Source of the DNA: Desmodesmus armatus | Lineage: Eukaryota; Chlorophyta; Chlorophyceae; Sphaeropleales; Scenedesmaceae | Length of the DNA stretch: 64,000 bases | Direction: 5' to 3' | Assembly (NCBI GenBank): GCA_007449985.2 | Contig: VIIQ02000010.1 | Location: forward strand, 620,001 to 684,000 | Part shown: piece after piece, positions 24,647 through 36,145 of the stretch | How positions within the stretch are numbered: position 1 is the first letter of the stretch | Layout of the letters: each line of letters opens with the position of its first letter | Notes under the pieces: generated by a model | Databases searched by the model: none | The model's input: only the letters and a program-made list of their open reading frames with translations | What the model was told of the DNA's origin: nothing | Translations under genes and position numbers: made by a program

Positions 24647-27600
24647 ATGGTCACCAGCAGGGTGGCTACCGCTGGCATCCTGGTCTGCTGTCTACTGCTG
24701 CCGTACTTCACTGCAGCACGGCCAGTGCACAGTCGGCATCGCCATGTAAGCAATAACAAGTTCATCTGCGCGTTAGAGTGCAGATCTGAATGTTCTGCCC
24801 TCGTCTGCTCAGAAAGTGTGTGCTGACACGACTGTTGTGCTGGGCCTTGCAGGAAAGCTCGTCAGCAGTGGCTGGTGCGCCAGCACGCCTCCTGAAGCAG
24901 CAAGACAGCCCCAGGGGCCGCTCAGCCTTTGAGAAAGCAACCAACTGCACAAGCCCACCCACAGCCAACACAAGCACCGCAGATGAGACTGCACACCTGT
25001 GGGGCTGGGACAGCCAGCGCAACGAATCCTGCGCGTTCAAGGACAGCACTGGTGATGTCATCTGGTACCCTGACTACGAGCCGGCGTCATGGCTGCACAC
25101 ACCAGCTTGCAACTCACCGCCCTTTGGCAACGACAGTGTGGTTGACTCAAACCTCAAGGTGACGGGGTCGCGTTGGCGTCTCAAGCAGCATGGCTGCATG
25201 CAGGATGCCCTGACAGGTGCCAACATGCACAGCCACAGTGAGACTCCTACCAAGTTGACGTTGCAACCAGGCAAGCAGCAGGTCCGTCCCTGGGATGCTC
25301 AGCCAACTGGCTGACTTGTACATGGTCTGTCCTGCAGGTCTGGGGCTGGGAGCTGGATGGAAGCCTGTGTGCCTGCAAGGATGACCAGCAACAGCCATTC
25401 CCCATTGACCTGGGCTTCCGTACAGGGTGAGCATGCCATGCTAGTGACTAGCGTGTCATGGTCCAAACTGTCTGCATCATGACTTGCGGGCATGTGAGGG
25501 CTGCGCAGCCCTCACATGCTCGGGTGTCAATCAGGCACCTGGTTGTTGCTGGAGTGTAATGGACGTGCAGGTGTTGACACAACCAAACACTACATGGGTG
25601 TTGCCGCTGCAGGGTGCTGTCCTGGGCTGAGGCCCCTGCCTGCACACAGGACCCCATCCCTACCGCTGAAAACTCCATGCCCGACAAGCTTGGGTGTCTT
25701 TGGGGATGGCAGCTGCAACGCAACTGCGCCTTCAGGGACACTGCAGTTGCCCAACCCATCTACTACAAGGGCTACAAGCACACCTGCAACGCCACTGCCA
25801 GCAAATTTCGTGCAGCTGAGCACAACGCGCAGGGCAAGATGTTGTAAGTTCTTGGTTCAGCCGTGTCTTGCATGGGTGCAGCATATGCAGGCTGCACCAT
25901 GCGCACAGCCGACAAGGTTGGGATTCACTGCATTTGGTGTCTAGACATGGCGCATGGAGGCTGTGTTCTGATACTGGCTGTTTGTGTGGCTGCAGGATTC
26001 CTGACGACTTCATCTCAGCTGCTGAAGGCTCCGACCCACAGGTAACCACTGTTTGTGCTGATCAGGCCTCATGAGGCAGGTTCCATGTGTGGCAGCAGGT
26101 TCACCTGCTGGGCTTCAGTGTGGCACTGCTCTTGTACAAATGTATGCCTACATGGCTGCTGCTGTGCTGGCACTTGCAGGAGCCCAACCCTAACCCAACC
26201 GGCCACACCCTGATGCCACGTATTGGTCAGGTGCGCTCGATCCTTATCTCAAGAAAGTGAAGTGACAGCCCATCGTCGTTGTGTATGGTTGCGTGGCATG
26301 GTCAGCACAATTTGATTTCCAGCACCATCCTGAACTTTTGAGCCGCAATGAGTCATTACGACCTGACCTGTGCTGACCTGCAGAAGAACCCGTTCCCTGT
26401 CGAAGAGGAGAGAACAGAGCCTCAAAAGGAAGGAGTGGATGAGCCAAAGGCACAGGACACCCCCAGTACCACAACGACCATGAGGGCCAGCCAGGTGGGA
26501 AAGCTGTTGAGGACACATGCTGTGCGCGGCCAACACATATGGCCAGCATGTTCAGGGATATTTCCAATCAGGGTCACTTGCTCACCAAGTAGGCTACCAT
26601 GCTGACCGCGCATGTGCCTACATTGAATTGTGTGTGCCCTGCAGAAGCAAGCAGATGGCATGGACCAGGAAGTATTCACTCCCAACTTCAGCCAGGCACC
26701 GTTCAGTGTTGGCGGTGGACACAGGAGAAAGCTTGCAACTGCCAACCAGGTGAGTGTTCCGGACCTTCATGCATGCGCAGTGCAGACCTGCTTTTCCACT
26801 GGACAACATGTGCTGCAGCAGCTTGACACATAGGACAACACTTTGTCTTGCTGACCTGCAGGAAGTGGTTGATCCCAAGTTCCCCAAGGGCAAGCCTGAT
26901 GATGCCACGGGCAAGACTGCCAGTCCTGTTCTACCTGGTGTTGCGTGCTGGGAGGTGACGGCCCCAGGTCATTCTCAGAGCGCCACCAGTGGCCAGGCTA
27001 ACTGCTTGCCACCTGAAGATGCCCCTAAAGGAGTCCAGTGGGGTGCTGCCAGCGAGGGCGATGCACAGCCAGTCAAGCGACCTGAATGCATTGGATGCTC
27101 TGAAGCTGAAGACTTGACGCTTCCTGGACTGCAGGGTGCAGGGGTATGTCGCACACTGTGTGGCACACAAGCCTATTTTCATGTGCTTTAAGTCATGCCA
27201 CAAGCCTGCAGCCAGCACGTTATCGCCCTGCTCAGCCGGATGCAATCTGGTTCACACCCCGGTTCACGCCGTCTGATCAACAGTAATCATGCATTGTGCA
27301 GGATCGTGATGCCCAGAGGAACGAGAGGGGCAAGCAGCGAGGCCAGGCACGCATCATCCGTGTTGCCAGTCGGCAGGGCTTTGATGGCATCCTGGGTGTC
27401 GGCCACACGCACAGCAAAGGCCACACCTTCAATCAGGTGGGTTGCGTCCCTGGGCGACACCAGCAATTGTTATAGACTGCACAAGAACGGCTGCACAGAC
27501 TGCACAACGCCGCTGTCAAAACCATTGTGGTGTGTATGTCGCGCGCATTGCAGGGGTTCGTTGAGCCTGCCCGCAGGCGCCTTGCAGCGTCAATTGCAGT

Positions 27601-29928
27601 GGCCAAGGCTGTGGCAACTTCCTCCTCAAGCAGCAAAGATGGCCGCAAGAAGACGGTAGCTGTTGCAACCGCTGTGAGCACAGGTGGCAAGGCCAAAGCA
27701 GTCAGCCATGCTGTCAACGGCAGTTCAGTTGAGACAAAAGCGGTAGCAACTGGTGAGCATATCCTGGCTGCACCATCGTGAAGGGCGCAGTGTACTGTCA
27801 AGCGCATTAATCGAATCACAAACATTGACAGGGGCTGCGCTGCAGTTTAAACTGTCCATGGGCTTCCTCACAAGGTCAGTATGACAAGCAGTGTGCCATT
27901 CTGCAAACCCCGCAGGTGGTCGTGAGGCTGTCGCCGTGGCCAAAGCCACCAAAGGTGACTGCATCATCTCTGTGAGAGTGGTGAACAAGAAGGTTGAGTG
28001 GCACTGCATGGACCCTCCCGCGGCATCTCCCCCAGTGCAGCCCTCAGTAGGACAGGCCCCCAGTGCAGCACCTCCCTCAGTGCAGGTTCCTGCAGGACAA
28101 AACTCCACAATCATTGAAGCCCCTGCTTCACCCGCCCCGACTTCACCAGTGCCAGCACAGGCTGAAGAAGCCACCACTGACAGCCTTGCCCCCAGCTGGC
28201 TGGCAGCTTCCAAATGCCCTGCTGTTCCTGACAAAACCAACTCAGTGCAGGATGCACTTGGGAGGTTGTGGGGCTACGACGCTGACAAGCAGAGCCCATG
28301 CGCCTTCAGAGCTGATGACGGCAGCTCTCTGGAGTACCTGGGCTACATCAAGGTGCGGCAGAGGATGGCTGACTCGGTGAAATCTGGCTTGGAGTGAAGC
28401 ATCATGCTTGGAGTGAACATCATTTACATGGAGTGCTGTGTGCAATGCCTTTAAATGGACACGGAAAGTACTGATGATTTGGCTCACTGCTGCTGTACAC
28501 TGCAGGTCAACTTTGACACTGCACCTTCATGCGCTGGCACGCCGACAGCAACCAACAGCATGGCAGATGAGCAGGGTATGTCTGTCGTCCTTGGGGCTAG
28601 TGCATACATAGCATTTCATAGCATGCTGCTCAGCCTACATGACGCACATCACACCTGGCCACTAGCACAAATCCTGTGCCACCTGTTGGAGCGTGCACGT
28701 GTTTGCTCACTGAGCAGACTTAGGCTACATCTGGCCACCACAGGCTTTTATCTCGGGCAACCAAAAGTTGTTGCTATTGCAGGTCGCAGGTGGGGCTGGG
28801 ACCAAGAGAAAGAGGCAAACTGTGCCTTTAAGGACGTCTCCACCGGGCAGCCCATCAACATCCAATCGCCAATCCCAGTCTCTGGTGACAACAATGCAGC
28901 TGGTTTGGCGCCAAACTCACTGCCGCCCAGTGCTGCTGGTAAGCTGGCTGCTGTATCCTATCACATGTGCACTGGTGGCGCCCTGTCAATCTTGTCAGAC
29001 TTTCAGCTGAGCACGCCGCAAATGGTTTGGTCACTTTCAACAGGGTCCCGCTGGGAGGCTGTGTGACTACATTGTCAAACCCAGCTGTTGTGTTTGCCCT
29101 ATTGCAGGTCCACCAGACTCTCCTGTTGTAAGCAACACCACCAGCTCTACTGCCAGTGCGACCAGTACAGCCAACGCCTCTGTGCTTGTGCTGGTTGACT
29201 CTGAGTCGAGCAACACCACTACCATGGAACTGGACATCGACGTTGGGGACAGCAACACCACCGCTGAGGTGGAAAGCACTGTTGAGGAGAGCAACACTGC
29301 CACCATCGAAGTGGCAGCGGTGAGCGGTTGAAATTGGGTAGCCGCCCCATGCATAGCATGCAAGCCATTGGACACAGGTAGCAGCATAGAACGCTGAAGA
29401 TGTGTGATAGCTCTGCTACTGCCTGAATGTAGCTGGCTGGTTGTGCCCACTAAGCACATGTGTGCCTGGTGTGTGTGCTGCTGCAGGCCGATCAAGCCCA
29501 AGCCATCACAGAGGCTCTGCCGTCTAATGCAACTCGAGAGGAGGTCGCCCTGGCCACAGCCAAGACTGCTGTCGTGTACCAGTGAGTGTTACACTTGACA
29601 TGGCTCTAGGCCGCAGCCTGGCAGCTGGTGCTGCCAGGGGCCTTGTCTGCAGCCTAGTGCCGGCTATGCAACCTATGATTGGCTGCAAGGACCCCCATAT
29701 CAATGATACTACATTCTGCCACCTCATAAGGTACATCTTGTTGCCTGCAGGGTCGCGTCAGAGGCTGTCAGTACCAAAACAAGCCAGATTGTTACCAACG
29801 CCCCTGACACCACTATCTCAGTGGCAGAGGGTCCAGCTGAAATTGAGCAACAGGGGGATGTGCAGCTGCTGCATGACATGGTTGGGTCGCTGAATGCTCA
29901 GCGTGTAGGCCACCGTCCAAATGCATGA
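24647..29928 (+). CDS. Secreted multi-module protein with repeated WGW...CAF[KR]D motif (933 resid.)
   Basis: I do not recognise the family. Seventeen exons: 24647-24745, 24853-25158, 25338-25426, 25613-25843, 25996-26041, 26180-26230, 26384-26494, 26645-26749, 26862-27143, 27302-27436, 27554-27752, 27916-28352, 28506-28575, 28783-28938, 29108-29319, 29487-29581, 29751-29928. They total exactly 2802 nt, and every junction keeps frame. Residues 4-24 form a signal peptide (SRVATAGILVCCLLLPYFTA). A module recurs: C-x(4-8)-P-x-N-S-x-x-D-x-L-G-x-L-W-G-W-x(5-8)-C-A-F-[KR]-D-x-x-G-x-x-I-x-Y. Copies are HLWGWDSQRNESCAFKD, VWGWELDGSLCACKD (divergent), CLWGWQLQRNCAFRD, RLWGYDADKQSPCAFRA and RRWGWDQEKEANCAFKD. 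Between copies 3 and 4 lies a roughly 450-residue, charged, low-cysteine region. The C-terminal 170 residues are S/T/N-rich with many NTT/NTS sequons, suggesting glycosylation. An extracellular-matrix or cell-wall role is inferred only. A partial duplicate lies at 30899-31570. Confidence 0.8.
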
Positions 29929-30748
29929 ACTTTTGTGACTGTGTAGCACTGGTACAGGGCCGCATTTGCATCTGTCAAACCCTCCTTGTTTGAATGACAA
30001 TTTCTTCCAACTTGTCACTGTTGTGAGTGGCCCACTCATCACCGTGGCACATGATGTAGTCTATTCTGTTGTACATGTTGGTGTGTGGCGTAACAACGTG
30101 CTTTTGTATGTCAGACAGCTTGAAAGCAGGTGCGGAATGTGCAGGTGTTGTTGTGTTCGCTCTGAGATACATGGCTTGCTGGTTGGCTGGGTGCTGGCGT
30201 ACCCCTTATGTTTGGCCCTCAAGCATGTGCAGTGCCACAATGATGTCAGTGAATGAATGTCATGGGCAGTGCTGTAACAACTTGGATTGTCAAGGACCCT
30301 GCTGAACCAATTGTCTGCACCATGTCTTGAATATCAAGTCCAACTCCGCCTAAACCTGGTCTGGCGCTGGGGGCACACAGCACATGCAAGGCGGGTCAGT
30401 GTGACACAGGCATGTCAACCAGGGCTTTCTGGGCAGATCTCAGGCATCCTGCTCCACCCCCGTCTCCTGTTGTGAGAAGGAAATGGTCATGTTCAGCCCA
30501 CGTGTACAACCTCCAGCCAGGCCCAATGAAGCGCCTGTGAAAAATTTCCAGTGGCACTACAATTTCAGAGGGGCTAGCATAATTTCCTGTCACCGCTGGT
30601 GGCAAGATTGGTGGCAGTGTATTGGGTTCTGGTGCCTCAAAGGTAACTCAAGCATACGTTGAGGCGTTAGTGTTGAACGAAGCGCAGCAACTCCCAATCA
30701 CTACCGCCGGCGTGAGTAACGCAAGCTTGCAAGCTGCCTCAGTTGTAA

Positions 30749-30783
30749 CAGTCACACTAGTCCTGTCACAGGACTAGTGACTG
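30749..30783. repeat. Near-perfect palindrome
   Basis: CAGTCACACTAGTCCTG (30749-30765) pairs with CAGGACTAGTGACTG (30769-30783) across a 3-nt spacer, with one unpaired A. A perfect 10-bp palindrome, GCAAGCTTGC, lies just upstream at 30721-30730. Confidence 0.8.
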
Positions 30784-30830
30784 GTCACAGGTGGATCATC
30801 CATGATGTTGTGAGGGCGTTTAAAGGTCAT

Positions 30831-30860
30831 CATTGTGCCTGCATCAATGCAGGCACAATG
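30831..30860. repeat. Perfect 14-bp inverted repeat, 2-nt spacer
   Basis: CATTGTGCCTGCAT (30831-30844) is exactly reverse-complemented at 30847-30860. It sits 38 bp before the left edge of the duplicated gene fragment at 30899. Confidence 0.85.
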
Positions 30861-30898
30861 CAGCTTGCTGTTGATGTCTACATTGCCTTTTTATGCGG

Positions 30899-31570
30899 TA
30901 ACTCCATGCCCGACAAGCTTGGGTGTCTTTGGGGATGGCAGCTGCAACGCCGCGTTGCAGTGACTGCGCCTTCAGGGACACTGCAGTTGCGCAACCCATC
31001 TACTACAAGGGCTACAAGCACACCTGCAACGCCACTGCCAGCAAATTTCGTGCAGCAGAGCACAACGCGCAGGGCAAGATGCTGTGAGTTCTTGCTTCAG
31101 CCATGTCTTGCATGGTTGCAGCACATGCAGGCTGCACCATGCGCACATCCAGCAAGTTCTGTGATGCACTTAGTGTGCCAGCCATGGCATGTTGGGGCTG
31201 TGAGCTGACACAAGCTGTTTGTGTGGCTGCAGGATTCTTGACGACTTCATATCAGCTACTGAAGGCTCCGGCCCACAGGTAACCACTGTTTGTGCTGAGG
31301 CAGATGTTTGAAGCACATGAAAGGTTGACCTGCTGGGCTTCAGTGGGGCGCGTCATGTGTCAGGTTTTGGCTCACATGGCTGCTGTTGTGCTTGCACTTG
31401 CAGGAGTCACCCAACCCCAACCCAACAGGCACACCCTGATGCCACATATGGGCAGGTGCGCTGGATCCCTGTCTCCCAAACAACAATGTGAAGTATGAAT
31501 GCCCATCGCCCTTGTTTATGCCACAAGCAAGTTGCATGGCTCGGTCAGCACAACAAGGTTCAGCACGCTC
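30899..31570 (+). pseudogene. Partial duplicate of the WGW/CAF-module gene (exons 4-6 with introns)
   Basis: Copies about 25667-26330 of the upstream gene, including its introns, so it arose by DNA duplication and not from mRNA. Most of exon 4 is nearly identical (AACTCCATGCCCGACAAGC onward). Counterparts of exon 5 (about 31234-31279) and exon 6 (about 31405-31455), with their splice sites, are recognisable, while introns and the right edge have diverged. An 11-nt net insertion after 30951, between the WGW and CAF motifs, shifts the frame. There is no signal peptide or other module, so it is not a working gene. Similarity fades near 31570. Confidence 0.85.
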
Positions 31571-32378
31571 ATGCGGCCAGCCCAGCAGTTGACTTTGTGT
31601 CTGCACTGGGCATGGCATGATGCCCCTGCCACAGGATGAGCTCCCAAAGGCGAGTCTCACGCAGTCTGCTGTGCAGGTTGAGGCTGCTGCTGCTCTGCAC
31701 TGCCTCCAGGCTGCTGCTGTGACCTCTGCCGCTGCTTGGGGGCTGGCTGTGGCAGGAGCCCTTCCTGCAGGGCCCACAGCTTCAGCCGCCTCAAACCAGG
31801 AGCCCTGCAGCCAGACAACACACCAGAACGCCTCCTACACCACCGTGTCACCTGCAGCAGTAGAACCCAGGAACCCCACTTGGCACTCCACCCCAGCACA
31901 GCCGTAACATCGGAACAAATCTGTGGCTGGGGGGCGGGTGGAGGTGGGGTCTGGGTAACCCGGGCTCCTTGTGGTGTGGCAGGGGGGGGGGCTCGTTGTG
32001 GTGGGGGGGACTGGCGCAGGTGAAGGGCCAGCAGCCCGAGCGATCTTGATTTTCAGCCCTGTCCACGCAACAGTGTCTTGAGGGACTGTGGCGTTGCCAC
32101 ACGACTACTAGTACTGCTGAGGCTAGTACTGCAGTACTGCTGAGGCTGTCCAAGGTTTGAAACTTATACTTTGCTGTACTGGGATCCATTGAGCGTGACT
32201 ATGGCTTGATTAGTTCTACGAGATGTTGTCAAGTGTGGTCAATGCGCAAGTTGGCGTCGACATTGTCTTCCATGGTCGTGTCGACTGGGTGACCGATAAC
32301 GGTGACCGATGGTATCGGATCCGTTCGTGATCTCAACCAGTTGACAGCATAGCGCATTCACGTCGGTGATTTATCACC
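31571..32378. other. Intergenic region before the Cys-rich gene
   Basis: About 800 bp. It contains the first copy of the dispersed direct repeat (31656-31833), G-rich tracts near 31960-32020, a short repeated CTGAGGCTAGTACTG-type element near 32110-32150, and presumably the promoter of the gene at 32379. No gene recognised. Confidence 0.35.
31656..31833 (+). repeat. Dispersed direct repeat, copy 1
   Basis: About 180 bp, roughly 90% identical to 35786-35978. Shared core: CTCACGCAGTCTGCTGTGCA, then a GCT-repeat run, TGCTTGGGG, GGCTGTGGCAGGAGCCCTTC and CAGCTTCAGCCGCCTCAA. Both copies are open in the same plus frame (encoding AAAVTSAAAWGLAVAGALPA and more), but neither is attached to a gene model I can support. 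Confidence 0.8.
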
Positions 32379-34671
32379 ATGGATCTGACGCATACGCTAT
32401 GTTGGCTACTGGCTCTGGCCCTATGCACAGCAGCAACAGCCCTGGGTGAGGAAAGACTGGGAGGCAGATTGCCTGGCCCTTGCATAGATGTTGAAGCTTC
32501 TCAACATAATTGCAGGCACAATACATTTTACACTGCTGCGCTCAGCATAGCACAGCAGCAGCATCATGCACACAACAGCCTGGCCCGCCACTGACCTGCC
32601 GCTGGCCCCTTCCAACTTTGGTCTGATCGTTGCCTGTTGCTGTCTCCCTGCGCAGGTGGTGAACCCTTCAGCACGCAACCATGGAACATCCGGGGTGACA
32701 CCCTCATCATTGATGTGGGGTCCCTGTCGTTCCAGGGCAACCACCCTATATCTCCACCACTCTCTGAGCAAGGCTGTGCTGACACATGCATGGACACTCC
32801 TGGGTGCAATGGCTGGACGTTCTGCAGCAGCAAGAGTGGCTGTGGCAGCGGCTGCAAGGCATACACTGAGAAGAACCCTTCAGGTCAGTTCACTACTCCG
32901 TGCAGCAGTGCTGCAACTATATCAGCAGCTGATGCGCCCGAGGTGAATGGAAGGTGGCACTGGCAGGAAGGTGCCACCTTCCTGCAGTGATTGCGCAGTC
33001 CCTAAAACTGTGACAGGAGCAGGCATGTGCACCCAGCGGGTACGTTGGTGTCCTTCAGCATGCCTGCAAGACGAGCAACTAAACAAGGACTGTCTAACGG
33101 TGTTGGCGTGCCGGTGTTTGTCTGTGTGACCGCAGTGCGCGGGGGAGCCAACCCCTCAGTGCCCAACCCTGACTGGAGCAAACTGCCGGCCATTTTGGGC
33201 TTTGGGCCTTGGGGACTGACCAGCAGTTGCAAGGTGTGTGCTGACGTGAGGCTCCATTTGTGACCTGCTGATCTTGCCCGGCAATGAAACCCTATTCCAG
33301 TGCTGTGCTGTTGCTGTTAGCGCCCCGAGCCTAGGGTTGGTGTTGAGCTGTGCAGTGCAGTATCTGCACATGCGCATGCTGTCTGCAACCACACATGTCA
33401 CCAATGTGGTGCGGGCCAGTATGCTACTTCATCACTGAACTGGCAACTGTGTGTTTGCTTGCAGTCTGACGCCTATCCCACAGGCATGTGCACGCTGAAG
33501 CGCGTTGCCAACCCCACAGCACCAAGCTACTGGTCAAAGGAAGCTGGTGAGGGGCTGCTGCAGGAGCGGCTCAGAGCAGTGGCAACACAGTTGTCAGCAT
33601 TGTGCACTACTGTGTCACTCCACCCGTCCTGCTCAGCTTCGGTTCTTTTGTGCACACAGGTTTCATCTTGTCCTGCATGCACGTCCCCAACTGTCACACA
33701 TGCTGTGGTTTTCCCACCACCGTGGTGCATTGTTGAACACACTTTCCTTCCACCCTGCCGCCCAGTTCACTATCAGTGAGATGTGCTTGTCATTGGCCGC
33801 TGCAGGGGAGGGCTGGGTCAGTGGCGTGTGGAGCCCCCCGGCTGAGTGTGCTGGGCTGCCAGGCAGGACATGCCAGCGCTGCCAACAGTCAAAGAGCCCC
33901 CAGCGGTGCCTGGCTTGTGCAGCAAAGTTCAAGGTGTCTCTTGTCCAAGGCGCACTGGGTTCAAGGGCCACAAAAGCCAACGGCTGCGCAACTTGCTACA
34001 GCTCAGACAAGGCAGATGCATGCGTTGCATGCCTCACCAGCAACGCGCCTTGCGCCAGCTGCGCGTTGCAACCGCCTAGCGGCAGCGGCAGCCTGGATGT
34101 GCCCGCCTGCATTGACTGCAGCAGCAAAATGGGCGGTAGATATGCTCAATCGTGTGTTGCATGTGCCGCACTGGGCGCTCAGCAGCCACAGCAGGTGTCA
34201 CAATGCCTTTCATGCCTGGACCGTATGTCCAAGGTGGCGTGTGACAGCACCAGCTACTACCAGCCAAGCTGTTGGAACCCCACCACCAAGCCTGGCTCCT
34301 GTGCCACATGTGCCAGCAGTGCTAGCAGCTATGACACATGTGTGTCCTGCTTGCTGTCCAAGCCATTTTCAGACAACTGTGGGGCATGCACGACGATCGA
34401 TGATGTCAGCAAGCAGGCGCAGTGTTACAAGTGCTCGTCAGCAGCAGCACACCCTGGCAGTGGGTGCACAGACTGCTTGAGCTTCCTATCAGACCCTGGC
34501 CAGGCTCAGCAATGCATGGAGTGCCTGCAGAACCCAAGAACAACCACAGAGGGCAAGCAGTGGTGCTTTGGCTGCCAGAACTGGTGTAAAGATAGCCAGG
34601 GCCGGGCACAATGTGTGGCGTGCCTCGGCACAAAACAGGGCTCGTACAGGGAGGCATGTGCTTGCAAGTAG
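32379..34671 (+). CDS. Secreted cysteine-rich protein: PAN/apple-like region plus CxxC array (446 resid.)
   Basis: Exons 32379-32445, 32656-32883, 33136-33233, 33465-33546 and 33806-34671 total 1341 nt and close in frame. Signal peptide: MDLTHTLCWLLALALCTAAT with cleavage after ALG. Residues about 55-100 (SEQGCADTCMDTPGCNGWTFC and following GCGSGCKAY) resemble the C-x(3)-C-x(5)-C-x(5)-C spacing of PAN/apple-like adhesion domains. From about residue 165 to the end there is a nearly regular array of CxxC pairs (CQRCQQ, CLACAA, CATCYS, CVACLT, CASCAL, CIDCSS, CVACAA, CLSCLD, CATCAS, CVSCLL, CGACTT, CYKCSS, CTDCLS, CMECLQ, CFGCQN, CVACLG), roughly one per 15 residues. These could bind metal or form a ladder of disulfides. 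Family and function are not known to me. It lies between the two copies of the direct repeat. Confidence 0.78.
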
Positions 34672-35785
34672 GCTCTTGTTGGTGATGGTGCGAATGGTGC
34701 TTGCGCATGTGCAAGTGCGCACTTCACCAGGGAGGCAGCTGGTGTGGATTCACATTGTGGCTATTGAGCTTGGGAGCGGTAAACGCATGAGGTCATGGTA
34801 GGGCCTGGTGGATGTGCTGTTGTGAGATGGTGGCCTGGAATGTGGGCACCTGGTGTGCAATAAAGATATGGCTGCTGAGCCTGGTGGTGGTCAATCAATT
34901 GAGGTTTTCCTTGGGCCTGATGACTGCCAGTCACAACATAGTGTGTTGTGAGATGGTGGGCGGGACTATAGGCTGCCATGGTTGTGATTGTGCAGGCGCT
35001 GCACAGTTTTGTCCATGAAGTGTATGAGCATGTGTTGCGCACCCCACCCTCTTCACTGACTGCGGGGGTTACAGGCTGGCCATATCATGTCAGCCGCCAG
35101 TGTGGCGGTCCTGTTGGATCTACATTGGCTCACCCTTGGGCCTTCTCTGTTTTCTTTGCATGGCTGCATGGTGGACTGTGTAGTCGTTGTTCATTCAAAA
35201 TCTGGTCTCTCATCAAGGGTCTCTTGTTTGCGACTTGGTGGCTGGCATGGCTCACATGGTTTTCAGCCCAACAGCTCGAGGTTACAAATGTGTGTGCATG
35301 TATATGATAGCAAACTGCTGCTTGGCACAGTGTGTGCTGTTGTCGTTCAAGCAGTAATATTGCCAGCATGCCTATCAATGTGTGTCCGTGCATGGTGTCA
35401 TGCACTGTTGTGGGCCGCATGTGTGTCAGACAAGCCTGCTAAAATGCCAACTGGACTCAGCATGCCGCATGCAACCACCTGCCTTGCAGACTGAGTCGAC
35501 CCACCAAAGCTGTGTTGCATACATGGCCCATGCAAGCGGCTTGCCAGCACAGACAAAAATTGTGACAAAATGCACGCAGTCCGCAACACCATGTGGCAGG
35601 TGCAACTGCTGTACAAACCACTCAGTGACAAGTAGCAGACACCACCGTGAATGCAATGCTTAGGAACAGCCGTGTTTGCATATGCAGACCGCCTGTCCAT
35701 AGCATCACTGCTATCAAATGCTGGTCAGCAGGCAGCTACCACGTGCAGCTGCCAACTGCCACAGCTTGAGCTGTCAAAAACCGAC

Positions 35786-35978
35786 CCTCACGCAGTCTGC
35801 TGTGCACTGGGTTGAGGCTGCTGCTGCTGCTGCTCTGCACTGCTGCCAGGCTGCTGCTGTGACGTCTGCCGCTGCTTGGGGGTTGGCTGTGGCAGGAGCC
35901 CTTCCTGCTGGGCCCACAGCTTCAGCCGCCTCAAGCCAGGAGCCCTGCAGGGACAGGCAGGCAACACACCAGACGCCT
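35786..35978 (+). repeat. Dispersed direct repeat, copy 2
   Basis: Partner of 31656-31833 in the same orientation, with a longer GCT run and small indels. The two copies bracket the Cys-rich gene, about 4.1 kb apart. Confidence 0.8.
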
Positions 35979-36140
35979 CACCACCCCAGCCCAGATGCCA
36001 CCAGGGTGTGTCAACCCAACCAGGTTGGGTCCCACACAACCTGCCCAAATCAAGACACATCTTCTAGTTGCATGTCAACGGCAAGGGGTTGTGGACACGT
36101 CGTGCCTAGGCTGCTGCTGCAGCGGCTGGTATTTCTCACC

Positions 36141-36145
36141 TTACA
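36141..36145 (-). terminator. TGTAA (minus) 3' end signal of bL9
   Basis: TTACA on the plus strand, 29 bp beyond the TAG at 36174, consistent with the algal polyadenylation signal and supporting that stop codon. Confidence 0.5.

Larger units (their letters stand above)
29929..30898. other. Intergenic region with palindromes
   Basis: About 970 bp between the module gene and its partial duplicate. It has TGTAA at 30273-30277 (possible 3' signal of the preceding gene) and, near its right end, three inverted repeats (30721-30730, 30749-30783, 30831-30860). No gene recognised. Confidence 0.4.

Noticed and set aside
30777..31208. Open frame through the duplicated fragment as a functional gene
   Set aside because: The frame switches after the 11-nt insertion, loses the CAF motif, and has no signal peptide or partner exons.
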